In this document: in pieces, positions 61,401-64,000 of the stretch
Position numbering within the stretch: the first letter of the stretch is position 1
Layout of the letters: the number at the start of each line of letters is the position of its first letter
Source of the DNA: Congeria kusceri
Taxonomy: Eukaryota; Mollusca; Bivalvia; Myida; Dreissenidae
Length of the DNA stretch: 64,000 nt
NCBI GenBank assembly: GCA_027627225.1
Contig: CM051034.1
Coordinates: 21,002,480-21,066,479, forward strand
Reading direction: 5' to 3'
Notes under the pieces: model-generated
The model's input: the letters and a program-made list of their open reading frames with translations, nothing else
Told to the model about the DNA's origin: nothing
Database searches by the model: none
Program-made: the position numbers and the translations under genes

Positions 61401-62459
61401 AACTTAAACATATCTTCACTCTCTGCATCAATATGTTTGTTGGTCAGGTCACACAGTTTTACATTTTATGTATATTAACTGAATCAGGACAGAGTATTCT
61501 GCAGGGACTGTGTCTGAAAGTGAAATATTAACTCTTGGCAGCTTTTCTTACTGCAGCCGCTTTCGGCCATCTTGTTAAGGGATTTGCAATCTCTTTGTTG
61601 TTGTGTACTTGCTTTCGTTTTTTTTCACTTTCAAATAATGGATTCTGCTGACATAAGACTTAGTATAAATATATAAATGTTTAGCTCAAAAATATTAATT
61701 GATGCTATGTTGTGTTTACAATTTTTTTGAATACTTGAAAGATGGGTCTGTCGGACAAACGAAAACATAACATGATAATATGTTTGATTGCTTGTGTTGC
61801 TTAGAAAAATATTATTTTGGAAATCGTTCCACCTGTTAACCTGTTTTTCTTATCTTGTACTGTCCTGTTGATCTTTAATATACATTCATGTATAATGAAA
61901 AACAGTATATGTTTTAACATTTGAACCCCTATCGCTCATTTAGTTTTTCTCACGGGCCAATAATATTCGTTTTTGCTTATGCCAGAATGTTCTTGAAACG
62001 TTTTTTGTTATTTATACCCTACACATCTTAACATTGTAGTAACATGTGTTGTGTAGTGTTCAGTGAATGATGTAAAAGTGTTCCTCTGTTGTGTATGTGT
62101 TGTATTTTCCTTTTGATGATTTGTCTTTTAATTTAATTTCATTTTTTAGTTATTTTAGATTGGTCAAATTACTGTTTGAACATTCCTGACATAATGTTTT
62201 TCTTGCATGAAATTGCTATGTATGTACATACATTTTCGCTGTACATAATAACATTATACAGATATTTCATATTGTTGCCCCCGATACTGAATGAAAACAA
62301 TTTTACTGTTCCCAAATGCCTATGAAATATCTGTTTTATTACCTACTTCCAATAATAAGCAATAAACAACATTTTAATTGTTTTATTTTCCAGCCAGTAG
62401 CTGTCAGTTAATTGGAATTTAAAGTCAAACAGAAACAAACAAGAACAAATGTCCATTCC

Positions 62460-62820
62460 AATGTCACCGTAATCAAAAACAAAACAGTTATGCCCCCTCT
62501 AATTTAAAATTGCTAAAAAGGCTAATTTTAGATAATCAAGGGCCATAACTCCTGAGTTACTGCGACGAATTGGTTGATTATCAAACGTAACTGAGGTAAT
62601 ACGCCCAAAAAGATTTTCACCAAGTTTGGTGAATATCGGCTATGAACTGTTATATTTGGAGAACGGAAAAGACTAAAAAGGCCAATTTTAGATAATTCAC
62701 AGGCAATAACTCTGCAATTTTTAGGGTGATCTGACTGTTTATCAAACTTGGCCAAGATATTATTATTACAAACATTTTCATGAAGTTTGTTGAAAATCAA
62801 ATGAAAACGTTGCATTTTTG
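62460..62820 (-). repeat. Inverted copy of the THOC3-intron-4 repeat type
   Basis: AAGGGCCATAACTCCTGAGTTACTG, TTTAGATAATTCACAGGC and TTTCATGAAGTTTGTTGAAAATC are complements of units at 31950-32716. Lies just downstream of the minus-strand gene. Confidence 0.5.
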
Positions 62821-62886
62821 GAAATAGTTGACTGGTGCCTTGTAATTTGCACGTTGCAAATGCTGCTCATTCAAGGTCTCGTGCAA

Positions 62887-63618
62887 TTACTGGGACGAGA
62901 ATGATATCGGCATATCCCTGAAAAGTTCAGTTTCTTGCGAACTGCTAAGAAAATCCAGGTCATTGAAGTCAACGGGGCCATCGTTCTGGTGCTGTTGTTG
63001 GGGCAAGAGAAGGCCGACCTTGATATTGACTTGCACCCAGTGATCTCCTTCAGCGTCAAGAGCATCAGATCGTCCTGAAAGAATTCCAAAGCATAACAAT
63101 TAGTTTTATTTAAAACAAGGCTTATCACAGTATGTGACATATGCCCTCACAGAATATATTTGTCAGAGGAATGCAACATAATATAAGAACTAGGAAAACT
63201 TTCCGATGGGAAGTAATAAAAACATTCTAAGTGCAGTGGACGATACGTCTAAAAGCGCCACCTCACCTTAAATGAAAAACATTATCAAACCGTAACATTC
63301 TAATAATTATTAAAATACCTGTATTAGACTTTACAAAACAATTTCCAAACTGAATATACCAATCTGAGCAAGATAAAAAACCTTGTTCTGTTTCTCAATG
63401 CTCATTACTCGCATATATTCTTGATTGTTTAAGTATACTTGCCTGTAATGGCAGTAGCAAAACTTTTCGCCATGACTTCTTTTTGCTCGTCACTTGTTTG
63501 AGCGTATGATCGTATACTGCTCTCCGATTTGTGGCCTGACACTGACATGACATGACGTGCTTCAAACTTGTTCAGAAGGGTGATTGACGTTGCTCGCAAA
63601 CAGTGATTCGTGTAGGTT
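62887..63618 (-). CDS. Crypton-type tyrosine recombinase-like protein, last two exons
   Basis: Minus-strand exons 63618-63443 and 63074-62887 (stop TAA at 62889-62887). The first holds the C-terminal half of a tyrosine recombinase catalytic core: TNHCLRATSITLL (H-x-x-R box), FEARHVMSVSGHKS (second His) and SSIRSYAQ (Tyr nucleophile). This arrangement is what I know from Crypton-derived and DUF3504-type proteins of bivalves and cnidarians. The second exon is a tail (RSDALDAEGDHWVQVNIKVG, Gln-rich, then FNDLDFLSSSQETELF). The intron (63442-63075) uses a GC donor (CAG|GCAAGT); splicing there gives G+GA and a 62-codon open end, whereas the nearby GT (GTATAC) reaches a stop within three codons. 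The N-terminal part lies beyond 64000. All catalytic residues visible here are intact. Confidence 0.8.
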
Positions 63619-64000
63619 CTATAACAGAAAACATAGCAAAGTATTCATCACATGTTGAAAACATGATATACACTGTTATAATAATTGATTATTATTTATT
63701 TATTTGGTATAACATAATGCATACAGCTAGTTGTTGCAGTAATACTACCTTTATTTATTAAACAAAAGTCCAACTAGCATAATAAATATGTATATGGTGA
63801 GTGATAAATTTTATCAGACACCCTCATTTTTATTATACATGTCTGACTGTTTGGCAGGTTTCGTGTAATCTGTAAGTTAACATTTAATCTAAGACATATT
63901 TACAAAAGTCATTTATATCATAATAAAAGCAAAAATAATTAAAACTCTGAACAAATCCACATTTTCTCTTTTGCATAAAAGAAGAATTTATCTTGACAAT
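63619..64000 (-). other. Intron of the Crypton-type gene, to window end
   Basis: AT-rich, no exon recognised. The acceptor next to 63618 is TTTCTGTTATAG on the minus strand. Confidence 0.45.

Larger units (their letters stand above)
60798..62886. other. Intergenic interval between convergent genes
   Basis: The plus-strand gene ends at 60797 and the minus-strand gene ends at 62887, so the two converge. Between them are a 190-bp repeat copy, a tRNA-like SINE head, AT-rich sequence (61400-62450) with nothing recognised, and an inverted dispersed repeat. Confidence 0.5.

Noticed and set aside
1..64000. CRISPR arrays, operons or bacterial-style promoters
   Set aside because: The tandem arrays lack spacer/repeat structure and the window is eukaryotic with spliced genes.

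Overview
This is animal nuclear DNA, AT-rich and intron-rich, with short exons flanked by GT-AG (once GC-AG) introns and a heavy load of short non-autonomous repeats. The repeat style (hairpin-headed elements with tandem bodies, stretches rich in AGGTCA, and five copies of a GC-rich foldback whose arms read GGATTAGCCTGTGCAG) suggests a bivalve mollusc, probably a dreissenid mussel. The species call is inference from repeat character and recollection, not a database match.

Layout. (1) 762-12171 (+): the last seven coding exons of a shootin-1 homologue whose start lies before the window. (2) 12172-22107: intergenic, with foldback elements, a tRNA-derived SINE and a tRNA-related tandem block. 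(3) 22108-34631 (+): a complete six-exon THOC3 gene (320 aa, WD40 subunit of the THO/TREX mRNA-export complex). Its exon 5 donor site lies in a 44-bp minisatellite that repeats the donor 15 times. (4) 34632-47633: intergenic, AT-rich, with a retroposed tail, two TIR elements and other repeats. (5) 47634-60797 (+): a decayed gene for a zinc-finger/tyrosine-recombinase-like protein with a Myb-like C-terminus. Exons 1 and 2 are broken; exons 3-6 are open. Its large intron contains a 2.54-kb pogo-like DNA transposon with a frameshifted transposase on the minus strand. (6) 62887-63618 (-): the last two exons of a second, unrelated-looking tyrosine-recombinase-like (Crypton-type) gene that runs out of the window.

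The strongest structural observation links two mobile elements. The pogo-like element (50518-53058) and a 994-bp non-autonomous element (46062-47055) differ in sequence, but each carries four copies of its own 13-bp terminal motif at the same spacing: 200/201 bp apart at one end and exactly 17 bp apart at the other, in the same orientation. This looks like a conserved transposase-binding layout whose recognition sequence has diverged.

Exon boundaries were set by hand from splice consensus and frame continuity. Assignments to named families come from remembered family sequences and were not searched.
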